Positions 52,260-61,428 of a stretch of DNA of 64,000 nt are shown here, one piece after another (position 1 is the first letter of the stretch; each line of letters opens with the position of its first letter). The notes beneath the pieces are model-generated. The model had not been told where the DNA came from. It worked only from the letters and a program-made list of their open reading frames with translations, and searched no databases. Position numbers and translations under genes: made by a program. The DNA is from DATKPA01 sp051955985 (lineage in GTDB: Bacteria > Planctomycetota > Phycisphaerae > WQYP01), in NCBI GenBank assembly GCA_051955985.1, contig JBQCGD010000101.1:62001-126000 (forward strand), written 5' to 3'.

Positions 52260-54394
52260 TAAAAGCTCCGAGTAAGCAGTCTGAGAAGTACCGACCAACG
52301 ACTGCGCGGCTTGGCGATAGTGGGATCCGGGGTGGGATTCCCGGGGAATGATTGGCGGAACGACATTTTCCGACAGGGCAAGCCGTCGTTGAACGTTCGA
52401 CCGATTTGGGAAACAATCGCCTCAGAAACAAAGCGGTGATCTTTCCCGCCCGGGGAAAGGGTGAGGAATTCGTGCGGATGCACGATTGGCTCGCGAACGG
52501 TCCGAATGTTGGTCGTTACAATCGGCGTTTTCAGTTCCCGGTAGAGGGCATCCATAAGGGGATTGAGCCCATGATACGTCTGCGGATGGCGGGAGATGTC
52601 GGTCTTTTTTCGTTCAATCGTCCCGAACCCTTCGCTGGCCCAAGTGTTCGTAGCGTGATCACCGTTGGCGTGGAAAATTCGGGTGCTGATGTTGCTGAGC
52701 AAACTGTCAGCCTTTACACGAGCGTCCGCCCCGCCACCGAATCGCTCGTACAGATTGTTGATGTTTTGGGTCAGGAATACTCGACATGCCCGGTATTCCC
52801 GGCAAACGCGCTGAAATTCCGGATCGAAGTCGATCAGGTAGTTGTGGGCTTCATCCTCCCACAGGAAAACGGGACGGCAGCCCGCGCCACGACGAAGATC
52901 GGTTCGCCGCAAAACGGCTCGTTCGAACAGGTATTTCCAAGCACTTTGAACCATCAATCCGGCATCGAAGCACTCGTTGACCGGGAAATTCAGGAAAATA
53001 ATCTTTCCGTTGAACGTCGCCTCAGGCGTGATATTCGTGTAAGTCGATAGCTGTTCGTAGATGTGGCGATCGCGAAGTGCGTCGACCATGGCCCCGAACG
53101 AAAACGTAATACAACTTCGGGTCGGCGGGTTTAGGGTAGGGTACGAGTTGAGCCAGTAGGCCCCCAACCGTTCATAGGTCACAAGATCCGCACGGGATGC
53201 GATCGCCTTTCTCGCTTTACTCATCAAACCGCCGAATGTGCGGAGAGTGGGATAGACGTCTTCCTGTGCTTGGCCCAGATCCTGCGGGGCATTGGAGATC
53301 AGATCGCACATTAGATCGAGTGTGAGTGATTCTCCCGCCATCAGGATGAGTTTTTGGGAATTACGGAGCAACTGGTCGCCGGCCTCGCGCCAGAACTTCT
53401 CCTCTGGGCGCTGACCTTTGAACCCTGCCACCGCTGAAACAATGTTTCGCATGAATGCGATGAAGTTTTCAGTGAAATCGCGATCCGCCGACGGTCGTTC
53501 GACTTCATACTGGAAAATGTTTAGCCGATTCAGTCCGCGCGGCTGGATGATGACGAAGTCGTTTTCTCGCTTGCGGGTTTTCACCAGGTGGGACCAGAAA
53601 TCCAGATCAGATTGCTTTGTACTAAACACAATGCCCCCGAAGCCGCCGTCGAGGAATTGACGAGCGAGGGCGACGCCGGAACCTGTAGTTTTCCCCGTGC
53701 CAGGGGCCCCGAAGCCGGCGAAACCGCGCGCGCAATCAGACACGGTCCAGACGTCCGAACCCGCGGAACTGTTCAGTTTCAGGATCGGACGTTCGTTCGG
53801 CCATTCCGGTTGTGTCGGAGCAATTTCAAACAATGACGGCGGGATAGGTCCGGGCGGATGGAGTTCCTCCAGCAGGCCGTCGATATAGTCCCTTACGTCA
53901 TTGACCGTGGCTTGCACCCCGGGGTTGGCCGTAATCCTTGTGTGGATCGTGTCGGCGTCAAGTCCAGTCTGGAGTGATTCCATAATCACGCTGCGGGCTC
54001 GATCAATTTGTGGGAAGCGCTCTGCGACTGGCTTGGGAAGCGGAAATGAAAGGTCGTGGAGAGCGGAAGTGTTTTCTGTTTGCGGAGCCGCCTCTTCGTC
54101 AGCGAGTTCTATCGCCTGATCTTCGTCGGAAGAGAAACGATCGACGAAGCGTTGCACCGCTTGGTTTACGTCAGACCCGAAAAGGCCCTCGATCTCGTCA
54201 TGCTGCCTGTCATCAGCCGCGCAGTCGTCGGTTGCAAGACCTTCCTTCTGGAAATAGCGATAGACCTTGCCTTTATTGGTAACAACGCCAGCGGCCTGCA
54301 GGCGCCCTGCTATTTGGCCGAATCCGAGACCTTGGGATTTCCAGGCTAGCATTTGAGTCCGGAACTGGTGAAGGGATTTGGGTTTGGAGCTCAT
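52259..54394 (-). CDS. type IV coupling protein-like ATPase, no membrane anchor
   Basis: 711 residues from ATG 54394 with a strong AGGGAG; the open frame to 54793 overlaps an upstream gene and is rejected. N-terminal residues (SLHQFRTQMLAWKSQGLGFG, QIAGRLQAAGVVTNKGKVYR) look like a helix-turn-helix of the kind used to choose DNA, replacing the usual two membrane helices of VirD4/TrwB. Walker A GFGAPGTGKTT is near 226, Walker B PVFLWEDEAHNYL near 515, followed by RVFLTQNINNLYERFGG typical of TraD/TrwB motors. Probable role: linking the relaxosome to a secretion channel provided elsewhere, or moving DNA inside the cell. Confidence 0.85.
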   Translation of the reverse strand: MSSKPKSLHQFRTQMLAWKSQGLGFGQIAGRLQAAGVVTNKGKVYRYFQKEGLATDDCAADDRQHDEIEGLFGSDVNQAVQRFVDRFSSDEDQAIELADEEAAPQTENTSALHDLSFPLPKPVAERFPQIDRARSVIMESLQTGLDADTIHTRITANPGVQATVNDVRDYIDGLLEELHPPGPIPPSLFEIAPTQPEWPNERPILKLNSSAGSDVWTVSDCARGFAGFGAPGTGKTTGSGVALARQFLDGGFGGIVFSTKQSDLDFWSHLVKTRKRENDFVIIQPRGLNRLNIFQYEVERPSADRDFTENFIAFMRNIVSAVAGFKGQRPEEKFWREAGDQLLRNSQKLILMAGESLTLDLMCDLISNAPQDLGQAQEDVYPTLRTFGGLMSKARKAIASRADLVTYERLGAYWLNSYPTLNPPTRSCITFSFGAMVDALRDRHIYEQLSTYTNITPEATFNGKIIFLNFPVNECFDAGLMVQSAWKYLFERAVLRRTDLRRGAGCRPVFLWEDEAHNYLIDFDPEFQRVCREYRACRVFLTQNINNLYERFGGGADARVKADSLLSNISTRIFHANGDHATNTWASEGFGTIERKKTDISRHPQTYHGLNPLMDALYRELKTPIVTTNIRTVREPIVHPHEFLTLSPGGKDHRFVSEAIVSQIGRTFNDGLPCRKMSFRQSFPGNPTPDPTIAKPRSRWSVLLRLLTRSF

Positions 54395-54462
54395 TCGTTT
54401 CTCCCTTGAATTCGGCGCCGGTTCGCCTAACACGGGCGAAGCGGACCGGAAGTTTTGAGGTT

Positions 54463-54735
54463 TCAGTTGGAGGTTGGATCGATGCCCCACATTTGGACCT
54501 GACCCCCGCTTTCCAGGTGTTCCATAAGGGCGATGGTGCTTTTCAAAAGATTCTGGAGCTCGCGAAGATGGGAGAGGGTGCATTCGACCCCGTCTTCCGA
54601 AACTTCCGGGCCGCCCGGGACTGGCGTGAGTGGCAGATATGCACGAAGGTGGGGGGGGTTGCGGCAGGCCCAGACTAAAAACTGGAAATGCTCCCCGGTT
54701 AATGGGACGACGATGGGAGACCGTTCGGAAGGCAT
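54463..54735 (-). CDS. small hypothetical protein upstream of coupling ATPase
   Basis: 90 residues (MPSERSPIVVPLTGEHFQFL...) with GAGG six bases before the ATG. The C-terminal part is helical (HLRELQNLLKSTIALMEHLE). It precedes the coupling protein by ~70 bases in the same direction. No family recognised. Confidence 0.6.
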   Translation of the reverse strand: MPSERSPIVVPLTGEHFQFLVWACRNPPHLRAYLPLTPVPGGPEVSEDGVECTLSHLRELQNLLKSTIALMEHLESGGQVQMWGIDPTSN

Positions 54736-54789
54736 GGCGACCTCGCAAATTCAGATGACGAAAATTACGAACCACGGGACGTGAAATCG

Positions 54790-55017
54790 TCACCCGGCCG
54801 GAGGTTTCAAAACCGGAAGGTCACACATCTGGAGGATGGATCGGATGGCACTCTTGGCCTTGGCGGGAATTTGGTGCCAATGGGCGACAAGGAGCTTCAA
54901 TTCGGGGTCATTGGGGAAAGTTGCCCCTGATTTTGCCCCGGCATTTTGAGCGGACGCAGGATTTCCCGTAGAATTCTGACCGTTCGATGGGGGTTCGAGT
55001 CCCTCATCGCCCATCAA
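54790..55017 (-). pseudogene. integrase C-terminal-tail-like ORF overlapping a tRNA fragment
   Basis: A 75-codon frame beginning MMGDEGLEPPS, the well-known peptide produced where an integrase gene reads into the antisense strand of a tRNA 3' end. The remainder ends PNDPELKLLVAHWHQIPAKAKSAIR, similar in style to tails seen after tyrosine recombinases of Planctomycetota. No catalytic domain precedes it, because the FecR-LamG gene occupies the upstream side. It is best read as the tail of an integrase split by insertion at this site. Confidence 0.5.
54989..55013 (+). other. tRNA 3'-end fragment, probable attachment site
   Basis: A T-arm (GGGGGTTCGAGTCCCTC) followed by ATCGCCCA, an acceptor 3' strand plus discriminator. 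The matching 5' half (GGGCGAT..., D-arm, anticodon arm) is not present directly upstream, so this is only the tRNA end, as duplicated by tRNA-targeting integrases. It coincides with the boundary between plasmid-like genes and host-like genes. Confidence 0.65.
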
Positions 55018-55073
55018 AAAGAGAATCCGCGACGCCCGGTGAAAGGCTCCGCGGATTCCGGATGAGGTCGCCG

Positions 55074-56708
55074 CTACTTCGCACTCCCCGCCGCATACAT
55101 CGCCGCCAATTCCTCCCCCGACACCACCCGCTTCCAGATCACCATCTCGTCCATCCGCCCGTGCATCACTTCCGCATACCGGCGACCGTCCGGCCGGAAA
55201 TTCCCGATCTCCGCCGAGTTGATCGTCAACGCCGAAAGGTTCGGCTCGTGCTGCTTCCCCAGCCGCCGACCGTCCATGTACGCCTGCACCGTCCGGCTGT
55301 TCCCGTCAAACGTGAACGCCACAAAATGCCAGCGGTCGTCCGCAATGTCGAACCCCACCGGAAACACGTGGCTCGTCCACTCCATGAAAGTTCCCGGAAC
55401 CTGCGTGTACAGGTTCAGCTTCATCGGCGGACTGCCCCAGTCCGCAAACTGCCAGTGAAACGCGCTCGTGCCCCCGTTGCGCTGCGTCATCAGCAGATCC
55501 GCGTGCGATCCCTGCTCCCCGGAAAGCCGAATCCACTGCGCCACCGTCAATTCCTTCTGCTCCCCCGGGATGTTGATGCTGACGCGATCATCCTTCCCCT
55601 CGAACCGCAGCGCCGCGTGCGCCGGCTGCCGGCCTTCATCCCAGTGCGGGCCCGCCACATCGCCATCAAAATTGCCATTCGCCCCTTCCGCCCGATTCAG
55701 CAGCCGCAGCGGCGCTTCGGTCGCATTGTCAAACGGATAATACGCCACCACCGACGGATCGCGCCGCAGCCGCTCGCTGAACGACCGCCACCGCTGCGAA
55801 GCACCATCCGGATCCACCCCCGCCTGCAGATCGCCCGTCCGCACAAACGCCAGCGGCATCACCGGCGCATCCTGAATATGCCCGTCCTCCACCGCCACCG
55901 CCATCGACGCCGTCAGCACCTTCCGCTCGGCGCTCGCGCTCTGCGCCGACACCTGCACCGCCGCCTTCCCCTTGAACACTTCCACATGCAGCGGCCGATC
56001 CTCCCGCGCGTCGATGCCCACCTCCGTCCCCAGATCCACCACCGACGTCCGCCCCGTCGTCACCGTGAACCCCACCGCCGCCGCCGGCACGTTCGTCGTC
56101 ACCTTCCCGTACACCAGCTCAAGATGCGAACCGGAGGTGACCCGCGCCAGCGCCGGCCCTTCCAGCACCACCGTCGCACCCGGGTCCAGCGCAATTTCCG
56201 CCAGCCCGCTCTGCAGCTTGATCTCCCCGCGCACCCGCGACCCTTCCACCAGCCCCGGCGTCCCCCACCTCGCATCCACCTCCCGGACAACCGTCCCCAC
56301 CGGCCGGTTTGCAGCCCACTGCCAGACTCCTGCGCCGATGAGTGCGGCGAAGAGTCCGGCGGCAATGGGCCACGCTTTTTTCACAAATCCCCTGACAACG
56401 TGCCGCTCCCGTCGATACACCGGCCGATCGGCATGCATCGCCGTCTGCGCGAACACGTCCACCGTCCCCGCCTCCCGCTCCGCCTCCTCTTCCGTGATCG
56501 CCGGAAGAATCTGCGCGTCGTTCATGCTGCTGTCGCTGTTCCCCCAGCCGCGGAATTTCTCGCGCAGCCGCGTGTGCAGGAACGCCGCCGCAACGAACTC
56601 CTCCGCATGCCGCGGATCGGACTTGATGTACTCGTTCAGCTCCCGCCGCCCCTCTTCCGACAGCGTGCCGTCAAAATGATCCGAGAAATGCCGCCGCGGG
56701 TCGCTCAT
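55074..56708 (-). CDS. FecR-LamG membrane protein (regulator/surface lectin of planctomycete type)
   Basis: 544 residues. A cytosolic N-terminal part of ~110 residues (EGRRELNEYIKSDPRHAEEF, an anti-sigma-like acidic helical region) is followed by one membrane helix (AWPIAAGLFAALIGAGVWQW), a FecR-type domain (~150-265, with LVYGKVTTNVP and GFTVTTGRTSVVDLGTEVG) and a C-terminal LamG/concanavalin-like domain (~320-530, ending AEVMHGRMDEMVIWKRVVSG). Its ATG overlaps the sigma factor stop, so sigma and anti-sigma are coupled. Ligand binding outside would be signalled inward to the sigma factor. Confidence 0.9.
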   Translation of the reverse strand: MSDPRRHFSDHFDGTLSEEGRRELNEYIKSDPRHAEEFVAAAFLHTRLREKFRGWGNSDSSMNDAQILPAITEEEAEREAGTVDVFAQTAMHADRPVYRRERHVVRGFVKKAWPIAAGLFAALIGAGVWQWAANRPVGTVVREVDARWGTPGLVEGSRVRGEIKLQSGLAEIALDPGATVVLEGPALARVTSGSHLELVYGKVTTNVPAAAVGFTVTTGRTSVVDLGTEVGIDAREDRPLHVEVFKGKAAVQVSAQSASAERKVLTASMAVAVEDGHIQDAPVMPLAFVRTGDLQAGVDPDGASQRWRSFSERLRRDPSVVAYYPFDNATEAPLRLLNRAEGANGNFDGDVAGPHWDEGRQPAHAALRFEGKDDRVSINIPGEQKELTVAQWIRLSGEQGSHADLLMTQRNGGTSAFHWQFADWGSPPMKLNLYTQVPGTFMEWTSHVFPVGFDIADDRWHFVAFTFDGNSRTVQAYMDGRRLGKQHEPNLSALTINSAEIGNFRPDGRRYAEVMHGRMDEMVIWKRVVSGEELAAMYAAGSAK

Positions 56709-57256
56709 GCGTCCACCTCCCGTCCCAGCCGCCGCTCGATGCAGTCCCGGAGCGCCAGCCGCACGCGGTGCAGCGTCACCTTCACGGCGCTCACGCTTCT
56801 GCCCGTCCGCGCTGCGATTTCCGGCGGGCTCATGTCGCCGCTGTAACGCATTTCCAGCAGGGTGTGCATGTCCCCCGAGATCCGCTTCAGGCAGTGCTCC
56901 AGCGCCTCGCAGCGATCGTCAAACCGCTCCGCAAAATGGGCGTGCGCGCTCACCAGGGCCTCGATCGCCTCCGCGTCAAACAGCGTGTTGCCCGAAGCGC
57001 TCCGGCGCCGCACGAAATCCATCACCTTGTGCCGCGCAATTCCCACCACCCACGCCTGGAAGGAATCCGGCCACCCGCGCTTGTCAAAATCGTACGCGAA
57101 CACCGCCGCCGCCACTTCCTGCATCACGTCCTGCGCGTCGTGAAAGTTCGGAATCATCGCCGCGATGAACGCACCCACCGCCGGCTGCGTCACCGACCAC
57201 TTCCGCGCGATCTGCTCGATCGTGCTTGCGTTGCGAACCGAAGGTACCTGTCCCAT
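56705..57256 (-). CDS. ECF-type RNA polymerase sigma factor
   Basis: 183 residues from ATG 57256 (MGQVPSVRNASTIEQIARKW); the longer frame back to 57355 lacks support. Region 2 (MIPNFHDAQDVMQEVAAAVF; FQAWVVGIARHKVMDFVRRR) and region 4 with helix-turn-helix (MSPPEIAARTGRSVSAVKVT, LHRVRLALRDCI) are clear. Such factors are common in Planctomycetota and Verrucomicrobiota beside FecR-LamG partners. Controlled genes are unknown; candidates include the surface proteins nearby. Confidence 0.93.
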   Translation of the reverse strand: MGQVPSVRNASTIEQIARKWSVTQPAVGAFIAAMIPNFHDAQDVMQEVAAAVFAYDFDKRGWPDSFQAWVVGIARHKVMDFVRRRSASGNTLFDAEAIEALVSAHAHFAERFDDRCEALEHCLKRISGDMHTLLEMRYSGDMSPPEIAARTGRSVSAVKVTLHRVRLALRDCIERRLGREVDA

Positions 57257-57420
57257 GCCGTGCCGCCTGCCTGGAAGAATGGCCCCGCACCCGGAGGGTG
57301 GGTCGTCCACCCTGTAGTCTCGACGCGCCCGGGCGCGGTTACAAAATTCCGCCAATCCCCCGTCCCGCCGGTAAACCCCTGCCCATCAACGGACGCCCGT
57401 TGCCCCTGGCTGCTCCCCGC

Positions 57421-58434
57421 CTATTTCGTCGTGAATGGCATAAAAATGCGGGCGAACGCCCACGGCTCCTTTGCCGGTTCCGCCGCGGTCCCCTCCGTGA
57501 CCGGACGTGTCGTGGCGTTCCGCTTCCGCGGCCGCGCCGCATCATCGTTGATCGACCAGTAATGCAGCGAGCACACCCACGGTGTCTCATCCGCGAAAGA
57601 CTTCAGCGTCCGCGCATCCGCCAGCCTGAACACCTCATCCGCCGAGCCGTTCCGCCCCAGGCACGGACAAAGCCCGATCTGAATCGACGGATCGATCTGC
57701 TGCACCTGTGCATACGCCGCCTTCGCCGAGTCGATCCCCAGTTCCCCCTCCGATTTCCCCTTGTTGATGAACCGCTTCCCGAAGTACATCACCATGATGT
57801 TCGCCGAATGCACCTTCACCCCCTTCTTCACCGCATCCCGCAGCAGGTCCAGCGATTCCGTCGAAAGCCCCTCCGGATCCACCGGCAGCGTGTACGAAAT
57901 GATCAGCCCCGGATTCTTCTTCTGCAGGTTCGCAAGCACCGAGTTCCGCCGCTCCGAATCCGCCTTCCCCTTGTCCAGGTTGTTCCCCTCCACATCAAAA
58001 TCCAGCCACGTGAAATGGTACGTGTCGATCACCTTCTGATACGCCGCCTCCAGCGCCGCCTCGTCGTCGATCACGTTTGCCATCTCTTTCCCCGCCTCCC
58101 CGCCGAACGACATGATCACATCCCCCCCGCGCTGGCGGATCGCATCGATCTGGTCGCCGTAGGTCGCATGATCGATCGGCAGCCGCCCGTCCCACGACGG
58201 TTCCTTCAGGTACTTGGCCTCTTTCCCGTGACCTTCCTGCCGCGCAATGATGAACGCCAGCGTGTAGTGCTTCAGCCCGCACGCATCATCGCAGTCCGTC
58301 AGCTTAAAACCGTCCCCCTGCCCGATGTACATGTACGGCGCAAAAACCCGCGTTGGCCATTCCGCACGGGCCACCGGCGCCAGCATCAGCGCAACACACA
58401 ACGAAGCAAACCAGCGACGTGTCGACATCTGCAA
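57421..58434 (-). CDS. secreted GH18-family protein (chitinase-like)
   Basis: 337 residues with a signal peptide (RRWFASLCVALMLAPVARA); an ATG two codons in is an alternative start. GH18 features in order: YTLAFII strand, GGDVIMSFGGEAGKEMA (SxGG motif), and TWLDFDVEG, matching DxxDxDxE in form with Asp-Phe-Asp-Val-Glu as the catalytic Glu site. Later strands (IISYTLPVDPEGL, VKVHSANIMVMYFGK) fit a TIM barrel. The ~310-residue mature domain is at the short end for chitinases. Probable role: chitin or similar glycan hydrolysis outside the cell; glycan-binding only is possible. Confidence 0.83.
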   Translation of the reverse strand: MQMSTRRWFASLCVALMLAPVARAEWPTRVFAPYMYIGQGDGFKLTDCDDACGLKHYTLAFIIARQEGHGKEAKYLKEPSWDGRLPIDHATYGDQIDAIRQRGGDVIMSFGGEAGKEMANVIDDEAALEAAYQKVIDTYHFTWLDFDVEGNNLDKGKADSERRNSVLANLQKKNPGLIISYTLPVDPEGLSTESLDLLRDAVKKGVKVHSANIMVMYFGKRFINKGKSEGELGIDSAKAAYAQVQQIDPSIQIGLCPCLGRNGSADEVFRLADARTLKSFADETPWVCSLHYWSINDDAARPRKRNATTRPVTEGTAAEPAKEPWAFARIFMPFTTK

Positions 58435-58612
58435 TCTCCAGCAGGCGAAGAGGTGTGAAAACAGTGTAACGGCAAATCCGCCAATGCGGATTCAAAAATG
58501 CGGCAATCCCTCATCGTTTTGCGGCGGTCCCGCCCACCCCCTCCCGACCGCGCGATTTCCCCCCATTTCTGGTAAAACCACGCCACCCGGGGCGGGAATG
58601 AGGAGGTCTGCA

Positions 58613-59527
58613 ATGAAACGGCCCGCTGCTCTGATTCTGCTCTCCGCGGTAGGGGGGCTCTCCGGTTGTTGCCATTGCCTCAAGCCCCTCCCCCCCGATA
58701 CCCGCCCGCTCCCCGCCGCCATCTCCCGCGAAGAACAGCTCGACGCCCTCAACCGCCGCGCCACCGAACTCCCGCGCATCATCATGCACGCCGAATCCAA
58801 CGGCATCGAAATCGACCAGCAAGTCGACGGCAAGGACAAACACGAATCCGCCGACGGCCAGCTCATCCTGCAGCAGCACTACAGCACCCACACCGCCGAC
58901 GTCTATGTGCAGGTCAAAAAGATCGGGCAGACCCTCTTCGACGCCGGCAAAAACGAAAACGAATGGTGGTTCGCCGCCTATGGCAACCCGCCCAGCGGCG
59001 CCGTTGGTCCCGCCAACGCCCGCTCCACCCTCGACACCCACACCAACGTCACCCTCCGCGCCGATTTCATCCCCGAACTCCTCGCCATCACCGAAATCTC
59101 CCCCACCGACGGCGAACTCGTCGTCATGCGCGTCGATGACTTCGCCGGCACCAATGACCTCCTCATCGAACGCCCCGATGCCGAGGGCGCCGTCCGCCTC
59201 CAGCGCGAAATCGTCATCGACCGCCGCAGCGGCGAAATCCGCCGCGTCTCCCTCTTCAGCCCCGACGGCCAGATGGTCATCCGCGCCGAAATGGACCACT
59301 ACGAGCCCGTCCGCTACACCGGCGGCGCCAAGCCCTCCGAAGGCCAGACCCCCGCCATGCCCCGCCACATCCTCATCGACTGCCCTTCCGCCCACACCCG
59401 CCTCGGCCTCACCCTCGAGCGCGCCGAAGTCCCCGCCCGCCTCAAGGGCCACCCCTTCGAAACCCCCGACTGGCAGGACCTCGGCATCAAGCCCGAACGC
59501 GTCGAGAGCAACCCTCAAAGCTCATAA
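58613..59527 (+). CDS. lipoprotein of unknown function
   Basis: 304 residues from ATG 58613, with AGGAGG upstream. The N-terminus is a lipoprotein signal peptide with lipobox LSGC (ILLSAVGGLSGCCHC). The body is soluble and Glu/Asp-rich, with strands such as GELVVMRVDDFAG and EIVIDRRSGEIRRVSLFSPDG (a repeat-free, outer-membrane-lipoprotein-like sandwich). No family recognised. Its 3' end overlaps the M32 gene on the other strand by 13 bases. Codons are strongly C-ending, as in other host genes here. Confidence 0.82.
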   Translation: MKRPAALILLSAVGGLSGCCHCLKPLPPDTRPLPAAISREEQLDALNRRATELPRIIMHAESNGIEIDQQVDGKDKHESADGQLILQQHYSTHTADVYVQVKKIGQTLFDAGKNENEWWFAAYGNPPSGAVGPANARSTLDTHTNVTLRADFIPELLAITEISPTDGELVVMRVDDFAGTNDLLIERPDAEGAVRLQREIVIDRRSGEIRRVSLFSPDGQMVIRAEMDHYEPVRYTGGAKPSEGQTPAMPRHILIDCPSAHTRLGLTLERAEVPARLKGHPFETPDWQDLGIKPERVESNPQSS

Positions 59528-61023
59528 ATCTCCCCGAATTTTCCCTTCAGGTACTTCAAGTACGCCTCCGTCGTCAGCGGCTTCCCCGTCGCCTTCGGAA
59601 TCAGCTCCCGCGGCGGATACTTCTGCCCGTACTGGTGCACATGCATCTTCAGCCACTCGTACAACGGCGCAAAGTCCGCCTTCTCAATGTCGCTCATCAG
59701 CCCCGGCAACTCCCGCTTCGCCGTCTCAAATAGCTGCGCCGCCAGGATGTTCCCCAGCGTGTACGTCGGAAAATACCCGATCCCCCCGCCCGCCCAGTGC
59801 ACATCCTGCAGAATCCCCTCCCGATCGGTAGGGGGGGTAATCCCCAGCGACTCCTTCATCTTCTCGTTCCACCGCGCCGGCGCATCCTTCACCGACAGCT
59901 TCTTGTTCAGCAGCTCCTGCTCCATTTCGTACCGCAAAATGATGTGCAGGTTGTACGTCACTTCATCCGCCTCCACCCGGATCAACGACGGCTTCACCCG
60001 GTTGATCGACTTGTAAAACGTCCCCACCGCCACGTTCCCCAGTTGCCCCGGAAACGTCTTCTGCAATTCCGGATAATACCGGTTCCAGAACTCCCGCGAC
60101 CGCCCCACCAGGTTCTCCCACAACCGCGACTGCGACTCGTGCACCCCCAGCGACACTCCGCCCGCCAGCGGCGTGAATTCATACGCCGGGTTGATGTTCA
60201 ACTCATAAAACGCATGCCCCATTTCATGCATCACCCCGAACAGCGCCCCCGGCAGCCAGTCCGTTTCATACCGCGTCGTGATCCGCACATCGTTCGGCGA
60301 AAAATTCGTGCAGAACGGATGCACCGACGTGTCCAGCCGCCCCCGCTCAAATGAAAAGCCGCAAGCCTTCAAAATCCCCACCGCAAACTGCTTCTGCAGC
60401 TCCACATCATATTCCCGCGTCAGCGGCTCCTCCGAGACCCGGCCCGCGTGCCGCTGGATCGCCGCCACCAGCGGAATCGTCTCCTGCTTCAGCCCCGCAA
60501 ACAGCGGATCCAGCTCCGCCGCCGTCATCCCCTCCTCGTAATCATCCAGCAGCACATCGTAAATCGGCTTCTCCGCATCAATCGCCGCCGCGTACTGCCG
60601 CTTCAACTCCAGCGTCTTCTCCAGCCACGGAGCAAACGCCGCATAGTCGTTCTCCTGCCGCGCCTTCGCCCACACCTCGTGCGCCAGCGCCGCCGTCTCC
60701 TTCATCTCCACCACCAGAGACGTCGGCACCTTGGTCGATTTGTCCATCTCCCGCCGCGCCACCCGCAACATCGCCTGCGCGTCCTCCCCCGCCGGCTTCT
60801 CCGCCTCCGCCTCGGCCAGCAGCCCCTGCGTCTCCGCCGACACATGCATCTCGTGCGAAAGCTTCGCCATCGTCGCAAGCTGCTTTGCCCGCGACTCCGC
60901 GCCCCGCGGCGGCATGTTCACAAGCTGGTCCCACTCCGAAAGTGCCGTCGCCATCCTCAAATTCGAAACGTCGGCCAGCCGGGCGAGCAGCCTCTCAAAC
61001 GCGGTTCCTGCAGCAGGCATCAT
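59515..61023 (-). CDS. M32 family metallocarboxypeptidase (carboxypeptidase Taq)
   Basis: 502 residues from ATG 61023, four bases after AGGAG (a second ATG is the next codon). The zinc motif HEMGHAFYEL (HExxH) is near residue 265, with the downstream Glu in GVHESQSRLWEN, and M32-typical blocks DVRITTRYETDW, YNLHIILRYEME and GGGIGYFPTYTLGN. M32 enzymes remove C-terminal residues broadly. It is cytosolic, with no signal peptide. No operon partner is evident. Confidence 0.96.
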   Translation of the reverse strand: MMPAAGTAFERLLARLADVSNLRMATALSEWDQLVNMPPRGAESRAKQLATMAKLSHEMHVSAETQGLLAEAEAEKPAGEDAQAMLRVARREMDKSTKVPTSLVVEMKETAALAHEVWAKARQENDYAAFAPWLEKTLELKRQYAAAIDAEKPIYDVLLDDYEEGMTAAELDPLFAGLKQETIPLVAAIQRHAGRVSEEPLTREYDVELQKQFAVGILKACGFSFERGRLDTSVHPFCTNFSPNDVRITTRYETDWLPGALFGVMHEMGHAFYELNINPAYEFTPLAGGVSLGVHESQSRLWENLVGRSREFWNRYYPELQKTFPGQLGNVAVGTFYKSINRVKPSLIRVEADEVTYNLHIILRYEMEQELLNKKLSVKDAPARWNEKMKESLGITPPTDREGILQDVHWAGGGIGYFPTYTLGNILAAQLFETAKRELPGLMSDIEKADFAPLYEWLKMHVHQYGQKYPPRELIPKATGKPLTTEAYLKYLKGKFGEIYEL

Positions 61024-61428
61024 GCGGCTCCTTGGCGAAACAAAAATCAGCAACCGAACCAGAATAAAAACGCTGCCCCCGTTTGCAAAGCGCTCCGCAA
61101 GAAGAAGACGACCCCTCCCATAGGAAAAACCTGCCGGTGGAAACTTCCAAAAAACTAATTAACATGTCTCAATCCTTCACCAGGATCTCCCCGCAAAAAC
61201 ACTGGCACCAAAGTCTCACCCCATCCAAATAATCCCGGCCCTTCCCGGCACACACTCGCATCCCGGATGCATTTCAGGTGAACGCCGGCTCACCGGATCG
61301 TCTGTGGAGGGAAGTGGCGCACCTTCATCGGACCCTGCTGCGCACCGCACGGACCTGTCTCCGCCGCGGAATTCATATAAACCATCAGCCCGCCCCCAAC
61401 ACGGGCGGCTGGGAAACGAGGACCTGTC
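61024..61428. other. intergenic region before the RTX gene
   Basis: 405 bases between divergent genes. It should hold the promoters of the M32 peptidase (leftward) and the RTX protein (rightward), but I see no convincing -35/-10 pairs, repeats or RNA genes. Confidence 0.5.

Noticed and set aside
54987..56846. 619-codon plus-strand open frame opposite FecR-LamG
   Set aside because: Arg/His/Pro-rich translation with no domain; it is the shadow of the minus-strand FecR-LamG and sigma genes and even overlaps the tRNA fragment.
58511..59518. 335-codon minus-strand open frame opposite the lipoprotein
   Set aside because: Gly/Ala/Val/Asp-only composition; the plus strand has AGGAGG, a lipobox and balanced composition.
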